DNA of 64,000 nt from Rhizobium sp. G21 (GCF_014158035.1 NZ_JACFXW010000002.1:124001-188000), one strand, 5' to 3'. Positions 35,563 through 45,849 are shown, counted from the stretch's first letter. Notes: generated by a model from the sequence alone, not told the origin. Numbers and translations: made by a program.

Positions 35563-36720
35563 ATGGCAAAAGTCACCCTCTCTGGCCTCAACAAATGGTA
35601 TGGCGGCGTCGTCCATGCCGTACAGGACATCTCCTTCGAAATCGCCGACGGCGAGTTCTTCGGCCTGCTCGGGCCCTCCGGCTCCGGCAAGACCTCGGTG
35701 CTGCGCATGCTTGCGGGCCTGGAAAGGCCGACCTCCGGCACGATCGCCTTCGACGGCGTTCCCGTGGAGCGCCAGACGCCGCAGGCCCGCAACGTCGCGA
35801 TGGTGTTCGAGCAGAACGCGCTCTACCCGCATATGACCGCGCGGCAGAACATCTCCTACCCCTTGCGTATCAGGGGTCTCTCAAAGGGCGAGATCGACGC
35901 CAAGGTCGGCGAGGTCGCCGACATGCTCAACATCCGCCATTTGATCGATCGGCGCGCCTCGCAGATGTCGGGCGGACAGCAGCAGCGCGTCGCCATCGCC
36001 CGGGCGCTGGTGCGCCGGCCGAACCTGCTCTGCCTGGACGAGCCGATCGCCCATCTCGACACGCTGTTGCGCGCCCGTCTGCGCGGCGAACTCAAGCGCC
36101 TGCAGCGCTCGCTCGGCACCACATCCGTCATCGTCACTCATGATCCGATCGAGGCGATGACCATGACCGATCGGATCGCGGTGATGCGCGACGGTGTCAT
36201 GCAGCAGATCGGCTCGGCCGATGAAATCTACAATCGCCCCGTCAACGCCTTCGTCGCCCAGTTCTTCGGCCTGCATTCGATGAATGTGCTCGAGATCGAC
36301 CGGATTGGCGGCGACGCTGCCCTGTCGGGACACTGCGGCGGCGAGGCTGTCAGCCTGCCGGATCTCGTGCGCGGCCATGTCGGCGCGGATCGCAAGCTGG
36401 CGCTCGGCGCGCGGCCTGCGGGGGTCGCGGTTCATAAGCCCGGCGAGATGGCGCGCGACAGCAAGCGCCTGATGCTCTCGGGGCGCGTCTATGTCGCCGA
36501 ACAGCTCGGCGATTCCCTGCTGGTCACCGTCCAGGCAGGGGAGACGACGCTGCAGGCGATGACCGCGCCCGACCGCCGCTTCGGCATCGACGAGCCGGTG
36601 GAAATCTCTGTTCGGGAGGACAGCCTTTACGTGTTCGAGGGCGCGGATCGCCGCACGGTCCGTCACGCCGCCGGCGCGAGCGGCGCCATCGTCGACCGTC
36701 TCCTGGCGAATTACGCGTGA
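35563..36720 (+). CDS. Sugar ABC transporter ATP-binding protein (UgpC/MalK-like)
   Basis: 385 residues. Walker A GPSGSGKTS, Q-loop VFEQNALYPHMT, signature MSGGQQQRVAIARAL, Walker B LLCLDEPIAHLD and H-loop VTHDPIEAMTM, then an OB-fold regulatory tail from about residue 240. The Q-loop and signature are slightly atypical (EQN, MSGGQ). AAGGAGTATTTCC precedes the ATG. It energises the two preceding permeases, and the first kinase gene follows 7 bp on. Confidence 0.9.
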   Translation: MAKVTLSGLNKWYGGVVHAVQDISFEIADGEFFGLLGPSGSGKTSVLRMLAGLERPTSGTIAFDGVPVERQTPQARNVAMVFEQNALYPHMTARQNISYPLRIRGLSKGEIDAKVGEVADMLNIRHLIDRRASQMSGGQQQRVAIARALVRRPNLLCLDEPIAHLDTLLRARLRGELKRLQRSLGTTSVIVTHDPIEAMTMTDRIAVMRDGVMQQIGSADEIYNRPVNAFVAQFFGLHSMNVLEIDRIGGDAALSGHCGGEAVSLPDLVRGHVGADRKLALGARPAGVAVHKPGEMARDSKRLMLSGRVYVAEQLGDSLLVTVQAGETTLQAMTAPDRRFGIDEPVEISVREDSLYVFEGADRRTVRHAAGASGAIVDRLLANYA

Positions 36721-36727
36721 GGCGGCG

Positions 36728-38257
36728 ATGGAGTTCGTTCTAGGCATCGATAAGGGAACATCCGTCGTCAAGGCCGTGGTCTTCGACGAGGCGGGCGCGG
36801 CGCGCGGCCAGGCGCAGAGGCGCGTCGGCGTCCTGTCGCCACGGCCGGGCTGGCATGAAGAAGATCCCGACCAGACCTGGGACTTGACCGCGGCGGTCAT
36901 TCGCGAGGCGATCGCCGGCGCAGGCATCGAGGCCAAAGACATCAAGGGCGTCGGCATCTCTGGCCATATGGGCGGCGCCTGGCTGATCGACGGCGAGGGA
37001 CGGCCGACGCGCAACGCGATCTGCTGGCCGGACGAACGCGCTCAGCCCGAACAGATGGAAATCGAGCGCGCGGGAAAGATGCGGGAGATCTTCGCGATTT
37101 CCGGCAATGGCCTGATGCCCGGCATCACCGCCATGCTGCTCGGCTGGCTGTCGAAGCACGAGCCGCAAACCGTCGCCGGCACACGCCATGTTCTCTGCGC
37201 CAAGGATTATCTTCGCTTCCGGCTGACTGGCGACATCGGCACAGACCCGTCGGACGTCTCCTTTGTCCCCGGAGACATCGACGCGAGAGGATTCTCGAAC
37301 CACGTCCTGGACCTCTGCGGCGCATCCGCCTGGATCGAGAAACTGCCGTCGATCCAGCCGTCCGAGGCGATTGCCGGAACCGTCACCCGCATGGCGGCTG
37401 AGCAGACGGGGTTGGCCGAGGGCACGCCTGTCGTCACCGGCCTGGGCGACGCCTGCGCCAATGCGCTGGGCGTCGGCGCGCTGTCACCCGGCGCAGCCCT
37501 GACCGTGCTCGGCACCAGCTGCCTCAATAGTCTCGTGACCGCAGGTCCTGATCGGGCGCCGGAGGGGCTCGGCTTCCTGTTCTCGATGCCCGGCGGCCAT
37601 TATGTCCGCATCCTGCCCAACACATCGGGCACCATCGCCTTCGACTGGTTTCTCGACCGCTTCGGCGCGCCTCTGACCGCCGACGGCAAGCCGGATTTCA
37701 CCGCGCTCGCCGCGCAAGCCGCGTCAGCCCCGATCGGCAGCCAGGGCGTGATCTTCATTCCCTATGTCAATGGCAGCGGCGTTCTCGCGCCCTTTCATGA
37801 CGCCCAGGCGCGCGGCGGCTTCTTCGGCACGGGCAGCCACACGACCTATGATCACCTGTTGCGGTCGGTCTACGAAGGCCTCTGCTTCGCCACCCGAGAC
37901 TGCTTCGATGCCATGACCACCCGTCCGCGGACTTTGACGCTGACAGGCGGCGGCGCACGCAGTCCCTTCTGGGCGCAGCTTTTCGCCGACGTGCTCGGGC
38001 TGCCGATCGAAACCGTCTCTGCAGAGGAATCCGGCGCCTTCGGCGTCGCGATGCTGGCCGGCGTCGCCACCGGCGTCTGGAAGGATCTGGACGAAGCCGC
38101 GGGCTGCAACAGGGTGACGGCGCGCTATGAGCCCGATGCCCAGCGCTCTGCAGACTATGACGACTGGTTCGGCCTCTATCAGGACGCGCGCGACGTCTAC
38201 AGGCGCTATTCCGCGCGTCGCGCCGCGCTCAAGACAGGTCTGGAGGTCGTGGTATGA
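36728..38257 (+). CDS. FGGY-family carbohydrate kinase (xylulokinase-like), first of two
   Basis: 509 residues. FVLGIDKGTSVVKAVVFDEAG is the N-terminal ATPase strand, GVGISGHMGGAWLID the substrate region with a GHMGG in place of xylulokinase GQMHG, GLGDACANALGVGAL the phosphate-binding region, and LTLTGGGARSPFWAQLFADVLGLPI the C-terminal signature. It phosphorylates a pentulose or related polyol in the cytoplasm. It overlaps the second, related kinase by 4 bp. The paired kinases share GHMGG, so they probably act on related substrates or on two arms of one pathway. Confidence 0.88.
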   Translation: MEFVLGIDKGTSVVKAVVFDEAGAARGQAQRRVGVLSPRPGWHEEDPDQTWDLTAAVIREAIAGAGIEAKDIKGVGISGHMGGAWLIDGEGRPTRNAICWPDERAQPEQMEIERAGKMREIFAISGNGLMPGITAMLLGWLSKHEPQTVAGTRHVLCAKDYLRFRLTGDIGTDPSDVSFVPGDIDARGFSNHVLDLCGASAWIEKLPSIQPSEAIAGTVTRMAAEQTGLAEGTPVVTGLGDACANALGVGALSPGAALTVLGTSCLNSLVTAGPDRAPEGLGFLFSMPGGHYVRILPNTSGTIAFDWFLDRFGAPLTADGKPDFTALAAQAASAPIGSQGVIFIPYVNGSGVLAPFHDAQARGGFFGTGSHTTYDHLLRSVYEGLCFATRDCFDAMTTRPRTLTLTGGGARSPFWAQLFADVLGLPIETVSAEESGAFGVAMLAGVATGVWKDLDEAAGCNRVTARYEPDAQRSADYDDWFGLYQDARDVYRRYSARRAALKTGLEVVV

Positions 38258-39786
38258 GCTATGTTCTCGGCATAGACAAGGGCACCACCACCACCAAAGC
38301 ATCTATCTTCGATGTCGCCGATGGGCGCGTCGTCGCCACCGCGCGGCGCCCGACCACCTCCTTCCGCCCACGCCCGGAATGGCATGAGGAGGATATGGAG
38401 GGCACATACGACAATGTCGCCGCCGCGATCCGCGAGGCTCTCGCCTCCAGCGGCATCGCTGCGGCCGAGATCGTCGGCGTCGGCGTCTCCGGACATATGG
38501 GCGGATTGTGGGCGTTAGATGCCCATGGCAATCCCGCCGGCCCCGCCATCGCCTGGCCCGACAGCCGCGCCGCCGGTCTTCTCGATCGATGGAAGGCGGA
38601 TCGGCGCGTAGATCGCCTGTTCCAGATCTCCGGCAATGCGCCGATCCCCGGCCTGCCGCTGGTGCTGCTCGCCTGGCTGAAGGAGAACGATCCCGAATTC
38701 TACGGGCGCATCGACAAGGTGATGCTCGCCAAGGACTATGTGAATTACCGGCTGACCGGCGTGATCGCCACGGACGAATCCGATCTGTCCTTCCTGCCCT
38801 GCGATATCCGCACGCGCGGCCCCTCGCGCGAACTTTTCGATCTCGCCGGTGTCAGTGACGCTTTCGACAAATTGCCGCTGGTTCTGGAAATCGGAGAGAT
38901 CGTCGGGAGGGTGAGCGCGCAAGCGGCGGCCGAAACCGAGCTTCTGGAGGGAACGCCCGTCGTGACAGGCGCAGGCGACGCGGTGGCGGCCGCCATAGGC
39001 GCGTCGGCGCGCTCCGCGCCGGTCAGGCGGTGACGGTGATCGGCACGTCCTTCATGAACAATCTGACCGTCGATGCGCCGCTGTTCCAGCCCGAAGGCGT
39101 CGGCTTTCTCTTCCTGATGCCGGGCGGACGCTGGCAGCGGCTCATGTCCAACACCGGCGGCGGCTCGCTCTGCCTCGACTGGATAGTAGAGGCATTCGGC
39201 GCCAAAGCCTTCACCGGCGATGATCGTTTCGAAAAAGTGGAACGCGAGGCGCGCGCCGCGCCGCCGCTCGGCAACGGCCTCTTCATCCATCCCTATTTCA
39301 ACACGTCGGGCATGACCGCGCCGCGGCATGATCCCCATGCGCGCGGCTCGATCTTCGGCCTCGACGTCAACACGTCGCCCGCAACGCTGGTCCGCGCGGT
39401 GATGGAAGGCGTCGCCTTTTCGATGGTCGATTGCTACGGCGCGCTCGATGCGCCGGTCGACGAAATTCTGATCACAGGCGGCGGGGCGCGCTCCCGTCTC
39501 TGGCGGGAAATCTGTGCCGCGGCCATGAACAGGCCGCTGGCGTCGCCCGAGGCGGAGGAGACCGGCGCCCTGGGCGTCGCTCTTCTGGCGGCCTGCGCTT
39601 CGGGCGCCTATCCGAGCCTCGAAGACGCCGCCCGCGCCATGGTGCGCATCGCCGAAACCGTGCAGCCCGATCCCTGCCTCTCCGAGCGCTACCGCGCCGC
39701 CTATCCGCTGTTCCGCGACCTCGGCGCGGATCTCCCCTCTCTACAAGCGGCGCGCGGCCTTGCTCGATCGCGCCCGCAAAGCATGA
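38254..39786 (+). pseudogene. FGGY-family carbohydrate kinase, second of two, frameshifted
   Basis: About 510 residues when joined. YVLGIDKGTTTTKASIFDVADG, GVGVSGHMGGLWALDAHG and DESDLSFLPCDIRTRG are in the first frame. After about 39001 the frame changes to VGALRAGQAVTVIGTSFMNNL, matching VGALSPGAALTVLGTSCLNSL of the upstream paralogue. A second slip near 39733 hides the natural end LYKRRAALLDRARKA-stop (39786), again paralleled by the first kinase (YSARRAALKTG). ILITGGGARSRLWREICAAAMNRPL is the C-terminal FGGY signature. Likely intact in the organism. Confidence 0.83.
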
Positions 39787-39796
39787 AAGCCTCGTC

Positions 39797-40474
39797 ATGA
39801 CAGCGTCCTCAAAGACCCACATCCTCTTCGATCTCGACGGGACCCTCGTTGACACCCGCGCGGCGGTGACGGAGTGCTATTCGATCGTGTTCCGCGAGGA
39901 ACTGGGCTCGCCGTTTCCGCCGCCCGGTTTTCCAGTCGGCGAGCTTTTCGCCATGCGGCCGCCGGAAGTCTTCGCAAGCGTCGCGCCCGACAAGGTCGAA
40001 GTCCTGCATGCCGCCTATCGCGCCGCCTATCCCCGCTGCGCCTCTCTGGTGAAGGTCTTCGCCGGCGTCCGAGACCTGATCCTCGGCCTGCGCCAGTCCG
40101 GCCGCAAGCCTTCGATCGTTACAAACAAGGGGCTGGAGCGCACGCTGATCGATCTCAAGGTCGCCGATATTCCCGCCGACGCTTTCGAGGTCATCGTCAC
40201 AGCGGAAGATACGATCGACCGCAAGCCGCATCCGGCGCCCATTCTGTTCGGCCTCGACAAGGCTGGGGCGGACGGGTCCGACGCCATCTATGTGGGCGAC
40301 GGCCCGCAAGATGTGCTGGCGGCCCGCGCCGCCGGTCTCGACGCCGTCGCCGTCACTTACGGGTTTTACGCGAGCGAGACACTCGCTCAGCTCGAGCCAG
40401 ACCATCTCGTCGACGACGTCGCGGGCCTCGCCCAGGCGCTCGGCGTCTCCATGCCTGCGGAGGTCGCAGGATGA
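39797..40474 (+). CDS. HAD family hydrolase (phosphoglycolate phosphatase-like)
   Basis: 225 residues. Motif I is FDLDGTLVDTR with the nucleophile Asp, motif II is IVTNKG, the motif III Lys is in DRKPHPAPILFGL, and motif IV is YVGDGPQDVLAARAAG. The C1-cap region lies between residues 20 and 85. It removes phosphate from a small phosphorylated metabolite, perhaps 2-phosphoglycolate or a sugar phosphate made by the kinases. The stop overlaps the lactonase ATG (ATGA at 40471). Confidence 0.87.
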   Translation: MTASSKTHILFDLDGTLVDTRAAVTECYSIVFREELGSPFPPPGFPVGELFAMRPPEVFASVAPDKVEVLHAAYRAAYPRCASLVKVFAGVRDLILGLRQSGRKPSIVTNKGLERTLIDLKVADIPADAFEVIVTAEDTIDRKPHPAPILFGLDKAGADGSDAIYVGDGPQDVLAARAAGLDAVAVTYGFYASETLAQLEPDHLVDDVAGLAQALGVSMPAEVAG

Positions 40475-41378
40475 CGGATCTTACGGTTCTCACCGACGGA
40501 CTAGCCTTTCCGGAAGGCCCGGTGCTGATGCCGGACGGCGCGATCGTTCTGACCGAAATCGCCTCCGGCCGCCTCACCCATGTGGCCGCGAACGGCGCCA
40601 AGACCACGCTCGCCGAAACCGGCGGCGGGCCGAACGGCCTTGCGCTCGGGCCCGACGGCTTTCTCTATGTCTGCAACAATGGCGGCTTCGAATGGATCCG
40701 CGGTCCCGATGGTCTGAGGCCGGTCGGCAAGGCCGCGGATTATTCCGGTGGTCGCATCGAGCGGGTCGATCCCGCGAGCGGCCGCGTCGAACGACTTTAC
40801 GATCGCTGCGGCGATGTTGCCCTGTCGGCGCCGAACGACATCGTCTTCGACCGGCATGGCGGTTTCTATTTCACCGATCATGGCCACCGGAAGGGGCGCA
40901 GCCTCGAATTCGGCGCGGTCTATTACGCCAAGACCGATGGCAGCTTCATCCGCGAGATCGCCTTCCCGCTGATCGGCCCGAACGGCATTGGCTCTCGCCG
41001 GACGGCGGGAGGCTCTATGTCGCCGAGACGTCGTCAGGGCGGCTATGGTCCTGGCGGATCACCGCGCCCGGCGAAGTCGCAAAGCCGGACTGGCCGTCGC
41101 CCACAGGCGGGGATCTGGCGGCCGGGCTGCCGGGCTTCCAGCGCTACGACTCGCTGGCGGTGGAGGCGGACGGCAACATCGCCATCGCCACCTTGCGCTT
41201 CGGCGGCGTCGTCGTCGTCTCGCCTGAGGGCGCTGAGGTCGAGCGGGTTTCGATGCCCGACCCCTACACCACCAATCTCTGTTTCGGCGGGCCTGATATG
41301 CTCACCGCCTTCATCACCCTTTCCAGCAGCGGCCGTCTGGTCGCCAAGCCTTGGGCTCGACCCGGGCTCGCCCTTTAG
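40471..41378 (+). pseudogene. SMP-30/gluconolactonase family protein, frameshifted
   Basis: About 303 residues when joined: a six-bladed beta-propeller lactonase. The first frame has LAFPEGPVLMPDGAIVLTEI, with the metal-ligand Glu in the FPEGP region, and SAPNDIVFDRHGGFYFTDHG (Asn/Asp ligands). A missing base at about 40992 shifts to LSPDGGRLYVAETSSGRLWSW, and the last blades end GRLVAKPWARPGLAL. It hydrolyses a sugar lactone to the acid, pointing to an oxidative branch in this cluster. In the shifted frame it seems fused to the transketolase gene, which is an artefact. Confidence 0.82.
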
Positions 41379-41398
41379 CATTCAGAGGAGTTTCCTTC

Positions 41399-42240
41399 AT
41401 GGCAGTCCTGAACCATCCCCCGCCGCGCCCGACATCGCGGCGCTGAAAGGCCGCGCGCTGAATTTGAGGCGCAAGATGATGGCCATGGCCAGCGGCAAGG
41501 GCGAAGGCTATATCGCCCAGGGCCTCGGCATGGCCGATTGCCTCGCGTCGCTCTACTTCCATGAAATGCGCTACGATCCGGAAAATCCGCAGTGGAAGGA
41601 GCGCGACCGCTTCGTCCTCTCCACCGGCCACTATTCGATTGCCATGTATGCGGTCCTGGCCGAAGCCGGCATCCTCTCCGCCGACGAACTGACGACCTAT
41701 GGCCTCAACGGCTCGCGGCTGCCGATGAGCACCTTCGACGATATTCCCGGCGTCGAAATGGTCGGCGGCTCGCTCGGCCACGGCCTCGGCCAGGCGGTCG
41801 GCATGGCGCTCGGGCTCAGGCTCGACGGCTCCTCGGGTCGCGTCTTCTGCGAATTCTCCGACGGCGAACTGCAGGAAGGTTCGACCTGGGAGGCCGCGAT
41901 GGGCGGCGCCACCTTCAAATGCGACAACCTCGTCGCGATCATCGATTGCAACGGCATCCAGGCCGATGGCCCCGTGACGGTGCGGATCGAGCCGGTGGCT
42001 GACAAGATGACCGCCTTCGGCTGGGAGACGCTGGAGATCAACGGCAATGACATGGAAGCGCTGGTCGACGCGCTCGCCAGGCTGAGAACACCCAACGGTA
42101 AGCCCAAATGCATCGTGCAACGCACCACGCCCGGCGCGGGCGTGCCCACCATCATGGCCCGCGATCGGGCGCATTTCGTGCGCATCGACAATTCCGAATG
42201 GACCGCGCTGATCGACGAACTGGAGAGAGAACATGCCTGA
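41399..42240 (+). pseudogene. Transketolase N-terminal subunit (thiamine-diphosphate domain), frameshifted at the start
   Basis: About 281 residues when joined. ATG 41399 sits 8 bp behind AGAGGAG and reads MAVLNHP; a missing C in the run 41418-41422 shifts to AAPDIAALKGRALNLRRKMMAM and the rest. LSTGHYSIAMYAVLAEAG and GSLGHGLGQAVGMALG are TPP-site sequences. GELQEGSTWEAAMGGATFKCDNLVAIIDCNGIQADG is the diphosphate/Mg motif (GDGExxEGxxWEA variant). It needs the C-terminal subunit encoded next to form one active transketolase. TK transfers a two-carbon ketol between sugar phosphates. Confidence 0.85.
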
Positions 42241-43218
42241 GACACAGACCGTGAGCGGCCGCACGCGCGGCATGGGCGAAATCGTCGACGTCGCCGGCAA
42301 GGTCACCGAACTCGCCCCCTTCGGCAATACGCTGGCGGAACTGGCGCGGGAGCGGCCGGAGATCGTCGGGCTGACCGCAGACATGGGCCGCTACAGCGAT
42401 ATCCTGCCGTTTCGCGACGCTCATCCCACGAGGTTCTTCAATGTCGGCATGGCCGAGCAGAACCTGATCATGATGGCCGCCGGGCTCGCAAAGACCGGCA
42501 AGATCGCCTATTGCACCACCTATTCGGTGTTCATCACGCGCCGCGCCTATGATTTCGTGGCGATCGCCTGCGCCCATTCCATGGCCAATGTGAAGATCTT
42601 CGCCGGCATGCCGGGGCTGGTCAACGGCTATGGCGCGACCCATCAGGCGACCGAAGACCTCAACATGATGCGCGGGATCGCCGATCTCACCATCATCGAC
42701 CCTGCGACGCCACCGAACTCAAGCAGGTGGTGCGCGCCGTCGCCGACATTCCCGGCACGGTCTATGTCCGCAATCTGCGCGGCAAGGTGCCCGTCGAACT
42801 CGACGCCGACTATCGCTTCGAACTCGGCAAAGCCAAGGTGCTCAGGCCGGGCCGCGATGTCGGGATCATTTCTACCGGCTATATGTCGGCGCGGGGATTG
42901 GACGCCGCCACAGCCGCTCAGGCGCAGGGCGTCGACGCCGGCGTCTTGCATGTCTCCACCATCAAGCCGTTCGACAAAGCGGGCGTCCTGGATTTTGCGC
43001 GCCGCTTCGAGCGCCTGATTGTCGCCGAAAACCACAAGACCTCGGGCGGGCTGACGTCGCTGGTCGTCGAGGCGCTTTACGAGGCCGGCATGGTCAAGCC
43101 GCTCGTCAAGATCGGCCTCGAAGACAGTTTCTTCGAATGCGGCTCGCAAGAATATCTCGAGGCGAAATACGGCGTCGACACGCCGCGCTTCATCCGCGCC
43201 ATCGTCGACGGCAAGTGA
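42233..43218 (+). pseudogene. Transketolase C-terminal subunit, frameshifted
   Basis: About 328 residues when joined. The Pyr domain has FGNTLAELARERPEIVGLTADMGRYSDILPFRDAHPTRFFNVGMAEQNLIMMAAGLAKTGKIAYCTTYSVFITRRAYDFV, with the cofactor-activating Glu in MAEQN. A missing C near 42704 splits it; the second frame gives ATELKQVVRAVADIPGTVYVR and the C-terminal domain HKTSGGLTSLVVEALYEAG. Overlaps the N-subunit gene by 8 bp, so the two subunits are coexpressed. Split transketolases usually serve special sugar pathways rather than the housekeeping pentose cycle. Confidence 0.85.
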
Positions 43219-43228
43219 GGAGGCGGTC

Positions 43229-44004
43229 ATGCAACTCGAAAACCGGATCGCCCTGGTCACCGGCGCCGCGAGCGGCCTCGGCCTCGCCACCGCTACCGCG
43301 TTTGCGCGCGAAGGCGCGACCGTCGTCATCAACGACCTGCGCCTGGAGGCCGCCGAAGCGGCCGCCTCGGCGCTGGGCGAGAAGCATTTCGCCGTGAGCG
43401 GCGACGTCTCCAGCGAAGAGGCGGTCAAGGCGATGGTGGAGACGGTGCTCGCCCGCTTCGGACGCATCGATATTCTCGTCAACAATGCCGGCATGCCCGA
43501 CAGTTTCACGCCCACGGTGGATCAGACGCTCAGTCACTGGCAGCGCCTGATCGACGTGCATCTGACCGGCACCTATCTCGTCTCTAAGATTGTGGCGCCG
43601 TCGATGATCGCGCAACGGTCGGGCGTGATCCTCAATCTCAATTCCATCGCCGGGCTGATGGGCCTGCCGGTCCGCACCGCCTATTCCGCCGCCAAAGCCG
43701 GCATCGGCATGTTGACCCAGGTGCTGGGCTGCGAATGGGGTCCTTACAATGTTCGCGTCAACGCGGTGGCGCCCGGCTACATGATGACGCCGCTCACCGA
43801 AAAGCTCATCGCCGAAGGCAAGATCGACGAGAAGCGCATTCGTCGCCGTACGCCGATGGGCAAGATGGGCACGGCCGAAGACATCGCCGAGGCCATGGTG
43901 TTCCTGGCCTCCGACAGGGCCAAGTTCATCACCGCGATCACGCTGCCGGTCGACGGCGGCTATTGTTCCTGGGGGCGCCATCCGACGCCTTCCCGCTCGA
44001 CTGA
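43229..44004 (+). CDS. SDR family oxidoreductase (C-terminal frameshift)
   Basis: About 258 residues. TGAASGLG, NNAGMPDSF, catalytic Ser in NLNSIAGLMGL and YSAAK, and PVDGGYCSWG at the end. As read, the frame continues to 44032 with a non-family tail and overlaps the cupin gene. Adding a G to the run 43970-43974 gives GAPSDAFPLD-stop at 44004, a natural SDR ending that leaves a normal 11-bp gap. It oxidises or reduces a polyol, ketose or aldose in this cluster. GAGGAGGCGGTC precedes the ATG. Confidence 0.87.
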
Positions 44005-44015
44005 GGAGCGACGCG

Positions 44016-44569
44016 ATGACCACGAACCTTGACACGCCGCGCCCGGAAGCCCGCATGGATGCGAGCAAGATCGCCTATCGCCAGCCGCAACCCTTCGGAA
44101 TGATGTCGGACATCTTTTTGGGCGACGGCCTCGACCTCGACGCTGACGAGCGCCTCTGGATCCCGCAGGCCGAGGGCGTCTCGTTCCGGCCGCTCGTGCT
44201 GTCTTTGAGCCAGGGCTATTACGTCAATTTGCTCCGGGTTCGAAAAGCGGGCGTGCTGTCGCGGCACCGCCATAGCGGCCCCGTTCACGCCTTCACGCTG
44301 CGGGGGCGCTGGCGCTATCTCGAACATGACTGGGAGGCGACGCCGATGAGCTACGCCTTCGAGCCGCCCGGCGAAACGCATACGCTGGTCGTGCCGGAGG
44401 ATGTCGGCGAGATGATCACGCTGTTTCATGTCACCGGCGGCTACGTCTATGTCGACCCCGACGGCGTGGCGCTCGGCTATGAAGACGTATTTCCAAACTC
44501 GCCGCCGCCCGCCGGCATTATAGCCAGAACGGGCTCGGGGTCGATCGGCTGATGGAGTTGGTCAAGTGA
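44016..44569 (+). CDS. Cupin-domain protein (2,4'-dihydroxyacetophenone dioxygenase-like), C-terminal frameshift
   Basis: About 184 residues when corrected. The cupin motif VLSRHRHSGPVHAFTLRGRWRYLEHDWEATPMSYAFEPPGETHTLVV supplies His/His/Glu/His-type metal ligands. As read it stops at 44552 after a low-complexity tail. Adding a base near 44494 gives KLAAARRHYSQNGLGVDRLMELVK-stop at 44569, the usual family ending, overlapping the next GTG start. Family members are annotated as acetylacetone or dihydroxyacetophenone dioxygenases, but in sugar clusters the role (isomerase, epimerase or carbon-carbon cleavage) is unknown. Confidence 0.8.
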
Positions 44570-45690
44570 GCCTCAGGATCTTCGGCGGACCGCATCGTTA
44601 TCTTCAGGGTCCGGGCGCGCTGGATGAGCTCGGCCGCCTTGCCAGGCCGTTCGGGACCAACCCGGCGATCATCGCCGACGCCTTCGTGCTCGATCTTCTC
44701 AAGGATCGACTCGAGACGCTTTTGGCGGCGGAAGGACTGACGCCGATCATCCTGCCGTTTTCCGGCGAGATCACCTATCCCGCCATCGACGCGCTCGAGG
44801 CGGCGCTGTCAGGTCAACGTCCTTCACTTGCGATCGGCATCGGCGGCGGAAAATCGCTCGACGCCGCCAAGGGACTGGCGCGCAAGCTCGGCCTCGACGT
44901 GATCACCGTGCCGACCATCGCCTCCAACGACAGCCCGACCAGCAGCGCCATCGCCATGTATGACGATCATCACGTGATGATCTCGGTCGATCGTCTCGCC
45001 CGTTCTCCGGAAGCCGTGATCGTCGATACGACCCTCATCGCGCGGGCGCCGCGGCACTTCCTGCTGGCCGGAATCGGCGACGCCGTCGCCAAGAAATTCG
45101 AGGCTGAAGGCTGCCTGAACGGCAGCGGTGTCACACCCTTCGGCACGAGACCGCTCGTCTCGGCCGCGGTTATCGCCGACGCCTGCTATCAGACGCTGCG
45201 CCGCTCTGCGCAGACCGCGATGATGGATCTCGACGCGGGCAGAGTGACCCAAGCCCTCGAAGACACGATCGAGGCGACGATCCTGATGAGCGGCCTCGGC
45301 TTCGAAAATGGCGGGCTGTCGCTGGCCCACAGCCTCACCCGCGGCCTGGTGAAAGCCAGGGGCGCCAAGGACGCGATCCACGGCCAGCATGTCGCCTGGG
45401 GCGCGCTGGTGCAACTCGCGGCCGAAGGCCGCCGGGGCGAACTCCAATCGCTCGTCGCCTTCAACGGTTCGATCGGTCTCGCCACGTCGCTCGGCGATCT
45501 CGGCATGAGCGATCCAACCAAGGCGGAGATCGAGGACCTCGCTCGCTGGACCCTGACGGCTCCTCATCTCGGCAATATGCCCAATCCGGTGAATGTCGAG
45601 ACGATCATGCTGGCCATCGAACACGTCGAAGAGCTTGCGCACCATATGGACCGGCGGGGCCCGTCGCGTGATCGAGCCGTCGCCCGCTAG
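44566..45690 (+). CDS. Glycerol dehydrogenase-like iron-containing alcohol dehydrogenase
   Basis: 374 residues. GGPHRYLQGPGALDELG is the usual GldA start. GIGGGKSLDAAKGLA is the NAD pyrophosphate loop and VPTIASNDSPTSSAIAMYDDHH follows. Zn ligands appear as Asp in GIGDAVAKKFEAE and His in SLAHSLTRG and AIHGQHVAWG. It interconverts glycerol and dihydroxyacetone or related polyols and ketoses. GTG start overlapping the corrected cupin stop. It is the last gene of the MocR-associated cluster. Confidence 0.88.
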   Translation: MSLRIFGGPHRYLQGPGALDELGRLARPFGTNPAIIADAFVLDLLKDRLETLLAAEGLTPIILPFSGEITYPAIDALEAALSGQRPSLAIGIGGGKSLDAAKGLARKLGLDVITVPTIASNDSPTSSAIAMYDDHHVMISVDRLARSPEAVIVDTTLIARAPRHFLLAGIGDAVAKKFEAEGCLNGSGVTPFGTRPLVSAAVIADACYQTLRRSAQTAMMDLDAGRVTQALEDTIEATILMSGLGFENGGLSLAHSLTRGLVKARGAKDAIHGQHVAWGALVQLAAEGRRGELQSLVAFNGSIGLATSLGDLGMSDPTKAEIEDLARWTLTAPHLGNMPNPVNVETIMLAIEHVEELAHHMDRRGPSRDRAVAR

Positions 45691-45728
45691 ACGCGCCTTT
45701 GTCCGACGCAGTTTACTCGTCTCGTCAC

Positions 45729-45745
45729 CCGCTTTCGGGAAGCGG
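45729..45745 (+). terminator. Weak hairpin after the sugar cluster
   Basis: Stem CCGCTT / AAGCGG with loop TCGGG, 39 bp after the glycerol-dehydrogenase stop. There is no T-run. It may end the long operon or be incidental. Confidence 0.35.
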
Positions 45746-45849
45746 TGTGGAATGTCGCGCGTTTCCAGACGGCTCGCGCAGGCCCGAATTCATTCTGCTG
45801 ACGTTTAGATATTGTGTTTTCGACGAGTCGAGCATAGTGATTTCCGGGA

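Noticed and set aside
36728..39786. Recent tandem duplication of the FGGY kinases
   Set aside because: They share motifs and layout but differ throughout at the protein level, so any duplication is old; they are not near-identical repeats.
39874..42240. Apparent 788-residue SMP-30-transketolase protein
   Set aside because: Two separate frame slips (about 40992 and 41420) place the genes in one frame. A ribosome site and ATG at 41399, and the stop at 41378 in the lactonase frame, show two genes.
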